A stretch of 24,486 nt of DNA from Bacteroidota bacterium (GTDB taxonomy: Bacteria; Bacteroidota; Bacteroidia; AKYH767-A; JABDAW01), in contig JAHEYM010000011.1 in assembly GCA_023251595.1 (NCBI GenBank), forward strand, positions 1 through 24,486, written 5' to 3'. Below, in pieces: positions 1-7,865 of the stretch. Under the pieces are notes generated by a model that did no database searches, was not told the origin of the DNA, and saw only the letters and a list, made by a program, of their open reading frames with translations. The translations under genes and the position numbers were made by a program. Positions within the stretch are counted from its first letter, which is position 1; every line of letters begins with the position of its first letter.

Positions 1-1272
1 TTCGTTCTTGCGAAGGATGGTTGGGATGATCATGATCGCTCGGGACGATTTACAGCACGCGATTTTGCTTATGACTATTTAATGAGTTGCGCACCAAATG
101 CAGTACTGTTCACCGGCGGAGATAATGATACTTTCCCTCTTTGGTATCTGCAAGAGGTTGAAGAAATTCGTACCGATGTTCGGGTAGTTGTATTCAGTCT
201 CTTCAACACCGATTGGTATATAAACGGTATGCGTCAAAAAGCATATAATTCCGATCCGCTTCCTTTTACAGTCCCGGAAGATAAATATGTTCAGGGGGTT
301 CGCGATTATATTCCGTTTTATGATCGGCAAATTAAAGAACCGGTTGACCTCAGACAAATTGTAGATTTTGTTACAAGCGACGATGCAAGAACAAAAGTTC
401 GAATGCAAAGCGGTACTGAAATGAATTATTTCCCATCGAAGAATTTTAAACTCGCTGTTGATAGTGCTACAGTTGTTGGAAATGGAACGGTTCCGATGAA
501 TCTCGCATCAAAGGTTGCAAAAGAAATGACCTGGTCGATCGAATCGAATTATTTATTGAAGGGTCATATTCTGATGTTCGATTTAATTGCAAATAATAAT
601 TGGAAACGTCCGATTTATTTCGCCATTTCTATGGAGAATGAAAATTATCTCGGCCTTGAAGATTATTTCCAACTCGAGGGATTGGCGTATCGTCTGGTTC
701 CTGTAAAAAATCCTCCGAATGTTGATGGACAACAGGGACGCGTGAATACATCTGTTCTGTATGACAACATGATGAATAAATTCCGCTGGGGTGGAATGGA
801 TAAACCAAAGCCTATATATCTCGACGATAAAATCAGGGGAATGACAATTAATATTAAAAATAATTTTTCCCGTCTCGCCGAAGCACTGGTTGCTGAAGGA
901 AAAAATGATTCTGCTGTCGCTGTGTTGGATAAAGCCTTACAGGTAATGCCCGAACAAAATCTGCCTTATAATATATATATGGTCCGTTGGGTCGATATTT
1001 TATATAAAGCAAAAGCAATCGAAAAAGCAAATAAATTATCTGCGCGTTTGGCTGAAATTGCAGCCGATGATTTATCATATTATATCCGTCTTCAGGGAAA
1101 AGATCTTGTTCCGTATGAACGCGAGAAACAACAGGCAACTGCCATCATGCAAGAGCTTCACCGTCTGGCAGTTGACAATAAACAGGATGATTTCGCGAAA
1201 AAGCTGAACAATGATCTGAACGGTGTTTTGGGAATTACTACACCTTCACCAACACCTGCTCCAAAAAAATAA
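1..1272 (+). CDS. DUF2723 family membrane protein, C-terminal part (5' end outside window)
   Basis: The frame is open from the first base to the stop at 1270-1272, so about 423 codons of a longer gene are present. The visible region is the soluble part of the DUF2723 family, seen in the runs FTGGDNDTFPLWYLQEVE and VVVFSLFNTDWYINGMR near the start and RPIYFAISMENENYLGLEDY in the middle. Family members are usually about 1000 residues or more, with many N-terminal membrane segments related to glycosyltransferase-type transporters; that part lies left of the window. The last third (about residues 280-400) looks like a helical TPR-type tail and ends in a Pro/Thr/Lys-rich stretch. Function is not established for the family; a role in envelope glycan or protein glycosylation is only inferred. 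It faces the oxidoreductase gene at 1334-1981. Confidence 0.85.
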   Translation, partial: FVLAKDGWDDHDRSGRFTARDFAYDYLMSCAPNAVLFTGGDNDTFPLWYLQEVEEIRTDVRVVVFSLFNTDWYINGMRQKAYNSDPLPFTVPEDKYVQGVRDYIPFYDRQIKEPVDLRQIVDFVTSDDARTKVRMQSGTEMNYFPSKNFKLAVDSATVVGNGTVPMNLASKVAKEMTWSIESNYLLKGHILMFDLIANNNWKRPIYFAISMENENYLGLEDYFQLEGLAYRLVPVKNPPNVDGQQGRVNTSVLYDNMMNKFRWGGMDKPKPIYLDDKIRGMTINIKNNFSRLAEALVAEGKNDSAVAVLDKALQVMPEQNLPYNIYMVRWVDILYKAKAIEKANKLSARLAEIAADDLSYYIRLQGKDLVPYEREKQQATAIMQELHRLAVDNKQDDFAKKLNNDLNGVLGITTPSPTPAPKK

Positions 1273-1287
1273 TTTTTTGTCCTTTCG

Positions 1288-1313
1288 TAGAGACGCAATG
1301 CATTGCGTCTCTA
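1288..1313. repeat. 26-bp perfect palindrome with GTAGAGACG arm; likely dispersed repeat and bidirectional terminator
   Basis: The two arms (1288-1300 and 1301-1313) are exact reverse complements, with AGAGACGCAATG followed by CATTGCGTCTCT. It sits between two convergent genes, 15 bp after the first stop codon and 20 bp from the second. A run of T at 1273-1278 precedes it. The right arm is then repeated directly: ATTGCGTCTCTATGA occurs at 1302-1316 and again at 1317-1331. GTAGAGACG palindromes are a familiar dispersed intergenic type in Bacteroidota and some other phyla; the terminator role is inferred from position and self-complementarity. Confidence 0.7.
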
Positions 1314-1333
1314 TGAATTGCGTCTCTATGATT

Positions 1334-1981
1334 TTACCCTCTGATTATCGAATAATTAAAATTCACGGATTGAAACGCGCCATACATTCTGATCCAGATC
1401 GGCATCATCATGTCCGTTCCCCGCGATCCTGAAATATCGCCAAGATCTATTAAATTTTTCCAACCAAAAGTTTTCAGCAGATCGGTAACTTTTGTTTTTG
1501 CATCAGCATCATTTCCGCATACAAAAACGCAATGTTCGCCCGGGAGACTTGCCGGATTTACCATCAACATACAATTCATTGTATTCAGCGATTTTACCAC
1601 TTTCGTTTCAGGAAATGCCCGTTGAATTTGTTCACCCAATGAATCGGTATTGCAAACAGTAAGTGTTGGAGGCATTCCTTTCGAGAAGTCAAGTGTGTTG
1701 CCAACATCAACCAACACTTTCCCTTTCATATTTTCTTTTCCTGCCATTTCCAACGCTGCAAGAGACGCAATTCCTGCGGTGCAGTTAAATAACATTTCAC
1801 CGTAAGACGCAGCATCAGCAAACGTTCCGGCAGATGCACCATTGCCTGCTGCACTGACCCACGCCAACGCTTTTTCATTCTTCGCCGTTCGCGATCCCAT
1901 CATCACCTGATGACCTAATTGTACGAGTTTCGTACCAATTGAATTTCCAACCATTCCGGTTCCTAATATTCCTATTTTCAT
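1334..1981 (-). CDS. NADPH-dependent F420 reductase-like / NAD(P)-binding oxidoreductase
   Basis: A 215-residue Rossmann-fold protein beginning MKIGILGTGMVGNSIG, which carries the GxGxxG dinucleotide-binding loop. The second strand ends in GSRTAKNEKA, the Ser-Arg typical of NADP-preferring members of the F420-dependent NADP oxidoreductase family (PF03807). Further family marks are VLVDVGNTLDF and KVVKSLNTMNCMLMVNP. The substrate cannot be read from the sequence; many homologues in organisms without F420 are annotated only as NADP oxidoreductases. An in-frame ATG at 1997-1999 would add MLKKQK, but a CATATTTG box (2001-2008) lies directly against it, so the transcript would probably start inside that extension. 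I therefore prefer 1981. Confidence 0.75.
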   Translation of the reverse strand: MKIGILGTGMVGNSIGTKLVQLGHQVMMGSRTAKNEKALAWVSAAGNGASAGTFADAASYGEMLFNCTAGIASLAALEMAGKENMKGKVLVDVGNTLDFSKGMPPTLTVCNTDSLGEQIQRAFPETKVVKSLNTMNCMLMVNPASLPGEHCVFVCGNDADAKTKVTDLLKTFGWKNLIDLGDISGSRGTDMMMPIWIRMYGAFQSVNFNYSIIRG

Positions 1982-2000
1982 TTTCTGTTTTTTGAGCATG

Positions 2001-2008
2001 CAAATATG
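2001..2008 (-). promoter_or_regulatory. candidate -7 promoter box (CATATTTG) for the oxidoreductase
   Basis: On the minus strand the bases read CATATTTG, matching five of the six fixed positions of the Bacteroidota -7 consensus TAnnTTTG. Transcription would begin about 6-7 bases on, near 1995, giving a leader of roughly 14 nt to the ATG at 1981. No clear TTG -33 element was found. The match alone is weak, since such octamers are frequent in AT-rich DNA. Confidence 0.35.
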
Positions 2009-2087
2009 TAAAAAATTTCATCCGGTTCCTTCTCTATACAATTGTTAATTATTCATTGTTAATTGTTAATTTTACGTCTTGCTCTGT

Positions 2088-3219
<1,132 letters not shown>

Positions 3220-3379
3220 AAATATAATCCACCGGAAGCAAAGCTGGCGTGATCTATTACAGCTTTCTTTGCGCCCATCGCTCGCCGTCAGGAGGGTTTG
3301 TGGTTTCGCAGGAGGTATATCTTGAATAATAACAACCCTTTATTTTACGTTCCAAGATCTCGCCCCCAAAATTATTCGT
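3220..3379. other. intergenic region with unusually GC-rich middle part; possible dispersed repeat
   Basis: Between the propeller gene and the next gene the DNA turns locally GC-richer (about 3228-3315) than its surroundings. It contains an AAAGCTG/CAGCTTT inverted repeat (3241-3247 and 3260-3266, 12-nt loop, the first arm extended by adjoining bases) and two direct copies of CAGGAGG (3289-3295 and 3309-3315). On the minus strand an ATG at 3276-3278 opens a 20-codon frame ending at 3216 inside the 3' end of the propeller gene. There is no support that it is translated. Confidence 0.4.
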
Positions 3380-3886
3380 GTGAAAAAAGATCTGTTTCAA
3401 AAAATAACATTTTTATACATTGTATTCGCTGGACTATCTCAAAGCCCTGCCCAAGCTCAATCCGATTCTCTACCAACCAGAAATATTGTTTATGCTCAGG
3501 GTGGTGGTCAAGCACTCTCCTCTCTTCATTATGAATTCGATTTTCTTCATTCGAAATATTACTTTCTTGGAGCACAGGGAGGATATGGCGGCTTCCCGGG
3601 CGATCACGATCCACCACACAATAATCCACGACACAATATTTTTTTCACCGGATTAAATGCAATGACAGGAATAAAACCTATATATATAGTTGCCGGAATC
3701 GACCCGATGTTTTATCTGGTCGGAAAAACGAGTTTCATAAATATTGATGGTGATTTTGGGTTGCGTTTCCAGCGATTCGCGCCATTCTCATTGTTTTTTC
3801 AGATCACCTATACTCCAATTATTTATACAAACCACAACAACGATTTCGATGTTCCTTTTGCTTTCGCGCTAGGTTTAACGTTTTAA
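3380..3886 (+). CDS. small secreted, probably outer-membrane beta-barrel protein
   Basis: A 168-residue protein opened by GTG (3380-3382): MKKDLFQKITFLYIVFAGLS followed by a QSPAQAQS cleavage region, a good signal peptide. The mature part is rich in alternating aromatic/glycine stretches (YYFLGAQGGYGGFPG, NIFFTGLNAMTGIKPIYIVAG, PFSLFFQITYTPIIY) and ends FALGLTF, with the C-terminal Phe typical of outer-membrane barrels. At this size it would be a small barrel. No enzymatic motif is visible and I do not recognise the family. The neighbouring minus-strand gene encodes a protein of similar character. Confidence 0.6.
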   Translation: MKKDLFQKITFLYIVFAGLSQSPAQAQSDSLPTRNIVYAQGGGQALSSLHYEFDFLHSKYYFLGAQGGYGGFPGDHDPPHNNPRHNIFFTGLNAMTGIKPIYIVAGIDPMFYLVGKTSFINIDGDFGLRFQRFAPFSLFFQITYTPIIYTNHNNDFDVPFAFALGLTF

Positions 3887-3933
3887 GATTGTCTCAGAGA
3901 TAAATCAGATTTGAACAGATCTCTACTCAATGG

Positions 3934-3960
3934 GATCTGTGGTTATCAGTGCGATCTGTG
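3934..3960. repeat. ATCTGTG-type degenerate tandem repeat between convergent genes (copy 1)
   Basis: The segment reads GATCTGTGGTTATCAGTGCG then ATCTGTG. It aligns without gaps to 7829-7855 at 20 of 27 positions and is built of roughly 9-nt ATCTGTG-like units. Both copies lie just past the ends of two convergent genes. Confidence 0.6.
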
Positions 3961-3972
3961 AGAAAACTCTTT

Positions 3973-4554
3973 TTACCAAAGCGCGAAATTCAGCCCCGCT
4001 TGTAAAAAATACCCCTGCAGTATATCAAAACTCGTAACCGGGTATACATATCCCCCGTGAATATTCACAAACAAATTTTTCTTCGAAACAATATGAATTC
4101 CTAAGATAGGAGTGAAATGCATCAAGGTTCCAATCTGACTTTGCGAAAAACCGCCCAACTCTAAACCAAAATAGGGAACCAGATATTCCCGTTTCGGATT
4201 TTTTTCCAATGATAAATCCAAACCGAGCGTGTATGCAAACAAATCTTTCATCTCTTTTTTTGTGCTCTTCATCATGTTCAGTTTTGCATATACCCTCACA
4301 TGACTTGGACCCGAATTTTGGTTGTCGTGAATCTGAGAAAAAATTAAATATTCCACCGCCATCCCCTGAAACATCCCAACAGAATCTTTCGCACGAGGCA
4401 TATACAATGTGTATGCAAGACCCGGCATAAAATACGTTTCAAAATTATGTTTCTCATATTCCCGCTGTTTCAAAGAATCTTCGGGTTTAAAATATGGCTG
4501 CGAAAAGATAGACCCGGAAACTAAAATGAAGCAAAAGAATAATATCGTCTTCAT
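3973..4554 (-). CDS. secreted protein, probable outer-membrane beta-barrel
   Basis: A 193-residue protein with an N-terminal signal peptide (MKTILFFCFILVSGSIFSQ, cleavage before PYFKPED). The mature protein alternates hydrophobic and polar residues in strand-like segments (FMPGLAYTLYMP, YLVPYFGLELGGFSQ, HFTPILGIHIVS, NLFVNIHGGYVYPV) and ends YFLQAGLNFALW, an aromatic C-terminus common in outer-membrane proteins. The segment KLNMMKSTKKEMKDLFAY is charged and could be a loop. I do not recognise a named family. It converges with the gene at 3380-3886 and is 50 bp downstream (on its left) of nothing else on its strand; the nucleotidase ends 50 bp upstream of its start. Confidence 0.6.
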   Translation of the reverse strand: MKTILFFCFILVSGSIFSQPYFKPEDSLKQREYEKHNFETYFMPGLAYTLYMPRAKDSVGMFQGMAVEYLIFSQIHDNQNSGPSHVRVYAKLNMMKSTKKEMKDLFAYTLGLDLSLEKNPKREYLVPYFGLELGGFSQSQIGTLMHFTPILGIHIVSKKNLFVNIHGGYVYPVTSFDILQGYFLQAGLNFALW

Positions 4555-4593
4555 AATTATTTATATTATACTTGCAACCCCCTTTTCTTCAAC

Positions 4594-4609
4594 TTATCAA
4601 CTTATCAAC
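4594..4609. repeat. TTATCAAC direct repeat (2 units), overlapping the nucleotidase stop codon
   Basis: TTATCAACTTATCAAC is two adjacent copies of an 8-mer. It matches 15682-15697 at 15 of 16 bases. The nucleotidase stop codon (4605-4607) falls inside the repeat. Confidence 0.55.
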
Positions 4610-5537
4610 CCTTCCCACTAATCCCCCGTAATTTCGAATCCGTTTTATACGGCACCTTGCTCGATGGTACCATTGCAGATGCCGGCAAAACATGCGTATC
4701 CTGATCATCGAAAAATATATGTGCCCTGAACGCTTTCAGAACTTTGTCTTTCGGAATACCGCCAAGGAAAAACGCTCCATCTACATATACATCCCATTCT
4801 CGCAGCGTCTTGATCACACGCATGTGCGCAGGACTATCACGCATAGTCACAATCGCAATGCGTAAAGGTGAGAGCTCCACACCCATATCCATTTTATGTT
4901 GAATTTTTGACAACGTCTTCAATAGTTTTGCAAACGGTCCTTCCGCCATCGGGATATTTTCGCTCGCTTGTTCATGGTCCTGAAATGCTTCTAAACCGCG
5001 GGTTTTAAATATATGTTCCGATTCTTCAGAAAATAAAACTGCATCAGCATCAAACGCAATTCTCACGGTCGCATTTTCGGGGTGAAAATCTTTTGGCGGA
5101 TCATAAATTAATGCTGCTGCACATATTCCTTCGTCAATAATCCTTTGTATTTCAATTTCATTCTTCGAAAGAAAAAGATCTATTTTGAATGCTTCGATAT
5201 AATCCGTCAACGTTTCTCCACCTGTGAAAGCAGATCTCGTAATATCCAATTCATAATGACGAATGGAATTCAAAATCCGAACTCCCGTCTCCGGACTATT
5301 TTTCGACATCACGATCACTTCTACCAAACGATCGGTCGAAAGTTGATTTAATCGTAGCAATGCTTTCACCAAATGAAAAGCCGTTCCGGGTTCAAGAATA
5401 GAATTTTCATGTTCCCGCTGAAATTTTCTATATTCAACGATTCCTTTTTCATCAAACAAAGTATTCTCTTCCTCTAAATCGAAAAGTGCCCGGGTCGAAA
5501 TACCCACAACTAACGTATCTTCAAAATTTACTGCCAT
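4605..5537 (-). CDS. cytosolic 5'-nucleotidase (NT5C1-type, PF06189)
   Basis: A 310-residue protein beginning MAVNFEDTLVVGISTRALFD. It matches the cytosolic 5'-nucleotidase 1 family, which hydrolyses nucleoside monophosphates (chiefly AMP/IMP-type) to nucleosides. Family marks in order: VVGISTRALFD at the N-terminus; LVKALLRLN; VEVIVMSKNSPETGVRILNS; TGGETLTDYIEAFKIDLFLS; the acidic motif IAFDADAVLFSEESE near residue 170; IAIVTMRDSPAHMRVIKTLR; AFFLGGIPKDKVL; and HIFFDDQDTHV near the C-terminus. No signal peptide, so cytoplasmic. A TTG 12 nt upstream (5547-5549) could add four residues; the ATG at 5535-5537 is preferred. It starts only 17 bp after the toxin stop on the same strand and may be cotranscribed with the toxin-antitoxin pair. 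Confidence 0.88.
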   Translation of the reverse strand: MAVNFEDTLVVGISTRALFDLEEENTLFDEKGIVEYRKFQREHENSILEPGTAFHLVKALLRLNQLSTDRLVEVIVMSKNSPETGVRILNSIRHYELDITRSAFTGGETLTDYIEAFKIDLFLSKNEIEIQRIIDEGICAAALIYDPPKDFHPENATVRIAFDADAVLFSEESEHIFKTRGLEAFQDHEQASENIPMAEGPFAKLLKTLSKIQHKMDMGVELSPLRIAIVTMRDSPAHMRVIKTLREWDVYVDGAFFLGGIPKDKVLKAFRAHIFFDDQDTHVLPASAMVPSSKVPYKTDSKLRGISGKG

Positions 5538-5554
5538 TTTATTTTCCAATTAAC

Positions 5555-5860
5555 CTAATATTCTTGCGGTTCGCAGCTCGTGTGTCTTAATCTTAATATT
5601 ATGATTCCATCTTCTTTGATTTGATATGCAACTCTTGTGTGATAAACAGTAAACACTCTTACAGTTCCGTCATTATCTTTTTTCAAACTGTCTGCTTTAA
5701 ATATTTCAGAACTTTTTGAAGCAGAAACAACAGCTTCAACTATTGCATTTTTAACTAAAACGTATCCTTGCTGCGAATTCTTTTTGTAGTATTTCAATAC
5801 TGCTTTCATATCCTCTTTTGCGAAGAGCGTCCATTCTATAGTCGCATTTTTCTTCACCAT
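5555..5860 (-). CDS. type II toxin, RelE/ParE superfamily
   Basis: A 101-residue basic protein. The N-terminal part TIEWTLFAKEDMKAVLKYY resembles the helix hairpin of ParE/RelE toxins. The C-terminal strands VRVFTVYHTRVAYQIKEDGIIILRLRHTSCEP match the family's conserved core (R-hydrophobic-F...Y-R-V-x-Y...I-x-I-L-x-hydrophobic-R-H-T). ParE members poison gyrase and RelE members cleave mRNA; the closing RLRHTSCEP is closer to ParE-type sequences, but the target cannot be decided here. The gene overlaps the upstream antitoxin by 7 bp, the usual arrangement for translational coupling. Confidence 0.8.
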   Translation of the reverse strand: MVKKNATIEWTLFAKEDMKAVLKYYKKNSQQGYVLVKNAIVEAVVSASKSSEIFKADSLKKDNDGTVRVFTVYHTRVAYQIKEDGIIILRLRHTSCEPQEY

Positions 5861-6084
5861 TTTTCCATTTCTTTAAGTAATTGCTTATGCGAAACGGTTT
5901 TTCCTTCCCTCCCTTGTTTTATTGAAGCATTTAATTCATCATTGTATTGTTTAACATTAATTCTTTTGTCTGACGGCTCCACTTGCAGAATATTTTTTAT
6001 TACCTCCAAAAGTAATTCCTGTTGTTTTCCTGTTAACAAAGGAAGATAAGCATTCAATTCGCGTTTTATTATGTTATTTCTCAT
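5854..6084 (-). CDS. putative antitoxin of the RelE/ParE pair
   Basis: A 76-residue protein in the antitoxin position: first in the operon, small, with its stop inside the toxin start (7-bp overlap). The N-terminal half (RELNAYLPLLTGKQQELLLEVIKNIL) is helical and could carry dimerisation or DNA binding. The C-terminal half is charged (NASIKQGREGKTVSHKQLLKEMEKW), as expected for the segment that wraps the toxin. The ending SHKQLLKEMEKW resembles many Bacteroidota antitoxins of ParE-type toxins. Autorepression of the promoter at 6098-6105 is likely by analogy. Confidence 0.7.
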   Translation of the reverse strand: MRNNIIKRELNAYLPLLTGKQQELLLEVIKNILQVEPSDKRINVKQYNDELNASIKQGREGKTVSHKQLLKEMEKW

Positions 6085-6097
6085 TTTGTTTTTTTTA

Positions 6098-6105
6098 CAA
6101 AGATA
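6098..6105 (-). promoter_or_regulatory. -7 promoter box (TATCTTTG) for the toxin-antitoxin operon
   Basis: On the minus strand the bases read TATCTTTG, a full match to TAnnTTTG, ending 13 bp before the antitoxin ATG (6082-6084). This gives a leader of about 7 nt. No TTG was seen at the expected 17-23 bp upstream. Confidence 0.5.
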
Positions 6106-6221
6106 ATTCGTTGGGCAATATTAATTACGTAAAAGTAGTGAGAATTTGTGGAAAAAGCAAGATGAGACTCTGTCAGTGAACTCCCTTAACTTTACATGGA
6201 AAATATCGTAAATCAATTCGT

Positions 6222-6229
6222 TATCTTTG
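6222..6229 (+). promoter_or_regulatory. -7 promoter box (TATCTTTG) directly before the 6234 gene
   Basis: A full match to TAnnTTTG, ending only 4 bp before the ATG at 6234. If used as in other Bacteroidota, transcription would start at or next to the start codon, so the message would be leaderless or nearly so. Confidence 0.45.
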
Positions 6230-6233
6230 TCCT

Positions 6234-7772
6234 ATGAGTCTCCAATTACGGTCGTTTTTCGTTCTTTGCTTTCTTTGCACGAAATGTGTTATTCAAACAG
6301 GTTTCGGACAAGGACAGGGGTATAGCTGGTGCTTCGGTGACAGTGCATACATCAAATATGTAGGAGGAACGATGGTTGCTCAGCCTTTCTCTGCTGCGCA
6401 ATCAATGGAAGCTAATGCAAACATCTCCGATGCAAATGGGAATTTGCTTTTTTATGTCTCCGCTCCAAATCAGGCTGCTTACAATTTCAAAATTATGGAC
6501 TCCAACCATAACATAATGCCCAATGGAGATAGTATTAACGGTTACTGTAGTGCAACAAATGATGCCATGATTGTTCCATTTCCGGATAACCCACACTTAT
6601 ATTACATATTTACAACTAAACTCACTACAAATGCGTGGAATCCTACAAATTACTTTCCATATTACTCAGTTGTTGATATGTCGCTTAACAGTGGACTTGG
6701 TAATGTGACTTCAAAAAATTCTTTGTTATTGAATGCGAAAGTAACTGAAAAAATCGCACTAACTAAACATGGTAACGGTCGCGATTGGTGGCTTGTTATG
6801 CACGATGCTGATAGTTCGTTATATTATACATTTCTAATAGATTCGACGGGCATCCATAATCCATTGATACAAAGTATCGGCATCAATTACAATTATTCAA
6901 ACAATAATTTAGCCCTTAATGGAATGTGGGGTGAAATGGTTTTTTCTCATGATGGCTCTAAATTGTGTAATGTTAATCTCACAAATTTGGATTATTTTAA
7001 TTTTGATAGGTGCACTGGTGAACTCAGTAATTATATAAATTTATTTACCCCTCATCTCCCTCCTATTTTAGGCGCAAATTGGAATTATTCATGCGAATTT
7101 TCTCCAAATGATCATTTACTTTATGTTACGACAAATTTTGAGATTCAATCCTCCTTCAGTCATCTCTACCAATTCGATTTGACTGCAACACCCATCGTAT
7201 CACATGTACAAACCATTTCATCGATTTCAGTTCCAGTCTTGTTTGGTCAACTGGAGTCAGCTTCTGACAGAAAAATATATATTGCGACAGGATATGCTAC
7301 TCATCCAAATTATATTTTCGATTCGACATCAATGTTTCTTAGTACTATAGAACATCCCGACAGTTTAGGGCTTGCATGTGATTTTCATTTGCATGGGTTT
7401 TCTTTGAATGGTCATCGTGCATTGATGGGCTTACCCAATATGCCCAATTATAATCTTGGTGCTCTCGACTTTCCTTGCGATTCTTTGTCTTCTATACCTC
7501 CAAACGAGGAAATGATAAATTCAGAATTGAATATTTATCCTAATCCAAATAGTGGAGATTTTTCTGTTGCGGTTAATTCACTTCTGGTAAGAAAATTAAA
7601 ATTATTGATCTGTAATTCTCTAGGACAAATTGTTTTTTATTCAGAAAATGAAAAGGTTGAAGATAATCGATTTATCAAAATAAAAGCTAAACTCATTCCG
7701 GGCTTTTATTTTCTGCAACTTATTGATGAAAACAATAGAAAGAATTTTGCAAAATTAATAATAACGAAATAA
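6234..7772 (+). CDS. secreted propeller-type protein with T9SS type A sorting domain
   Basis: A 512-residue protein with an N-terminal hydrophobic segment (LRSFFVLCFLCTKCVIQTGF) ending near GFGQGQ. The body consists of strand-rich repeats typical of WD40-like or Kelch-like secreted Bacteroidota proteins (ANGNLLFYVSAPN, GNGRDWWLVMHDADSSLYYTF, FSPNDHLLYVTTNFE, SASDRKIYIATGYA). The last 80 residues are a T9SS type A sorting domain: SELNIYPNPNSGDFSVAVNS, LLICNSLGQIVFYSEN, then PGFYFLQLIDENNRKNFAKL and a final IITK. It is probably an exported or surface-bound protein; its ligand is unknown. It faces another T9SS cargo gene (7866-10145). Confidence 0.85.
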   Translation: MSLQLRSFFVLCFLCTKCVIQTGFGQGQGYSWCFGDSAYIKYVGGTMVAQPFSAAQSMEANANISDANGNLLFYVSAPNQAAYNFKIMDSNHNIMPNGDSINGYCSATNDAMIVPFPDNPHLYYIFTTKLTTNAWNPTNYFPYYSVVDMSLNSGLGNVTSKNSLLLNAKVTEKIALTKHGNGRDWWLVMHDADSSLYYTFLIDSTGIHNPLIQSIGINYNYSNNNLALNGMWGEMVFSHDGSKLCNVNLTNLDYFNFDRCTGELSNYINLFTPHLPPILGANWNYSCEFSPNDHLLYVTTNFEIQSSFSHLYQFDLTATPIVSHVQTISSISVPVLFGQLESASDRKIYIATGYATHPNYIFDSTSMFLSTIEHPDSLGLACDFHLHGFSLNGHRALMGLPNMPNYNLGALDFPCDSLSSIPPNEEMINSELNIYPNPNSGDFSVAVNSLLVRKLKLLICNSLGQIVFYSENEKVEDNRFIKIKAKLIPGFYFLQLIDENNRKNFAKLIITK

Positions 7773-7828
7773 AATAATTTAAGTGAAAATCAATAGTCCC
7801 TAAGTAAAATCTATGAGGACAGATCCTG

Positions 7829-7855
7829 TATCTGTGTAAATCTGCGCGATCTGCG
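7829..7855. repeat. ATCTGTG-type degenerate tandem repeat between convergent genes (copy 2)
   Basis: The segment reads TATCTGTGTAAATCTGCGCG then ATCTGCG, three ATCTGYG units about 9-10 nt apart. It aligns to 3934-3960 (20 of 27 identical). It lies 10 bp from the stop of the minus-strand gene and 57 bp after the plus-strand stop. Confidence 0.6.
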
Positions 7856-7865
7856 CGCAATTCAT

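Noticed and set aside
79..408. 109-codon minus-strand frame at the left end
   Set aside because: It is opposite the DUF2723 reading frame, which has clear family motifs.
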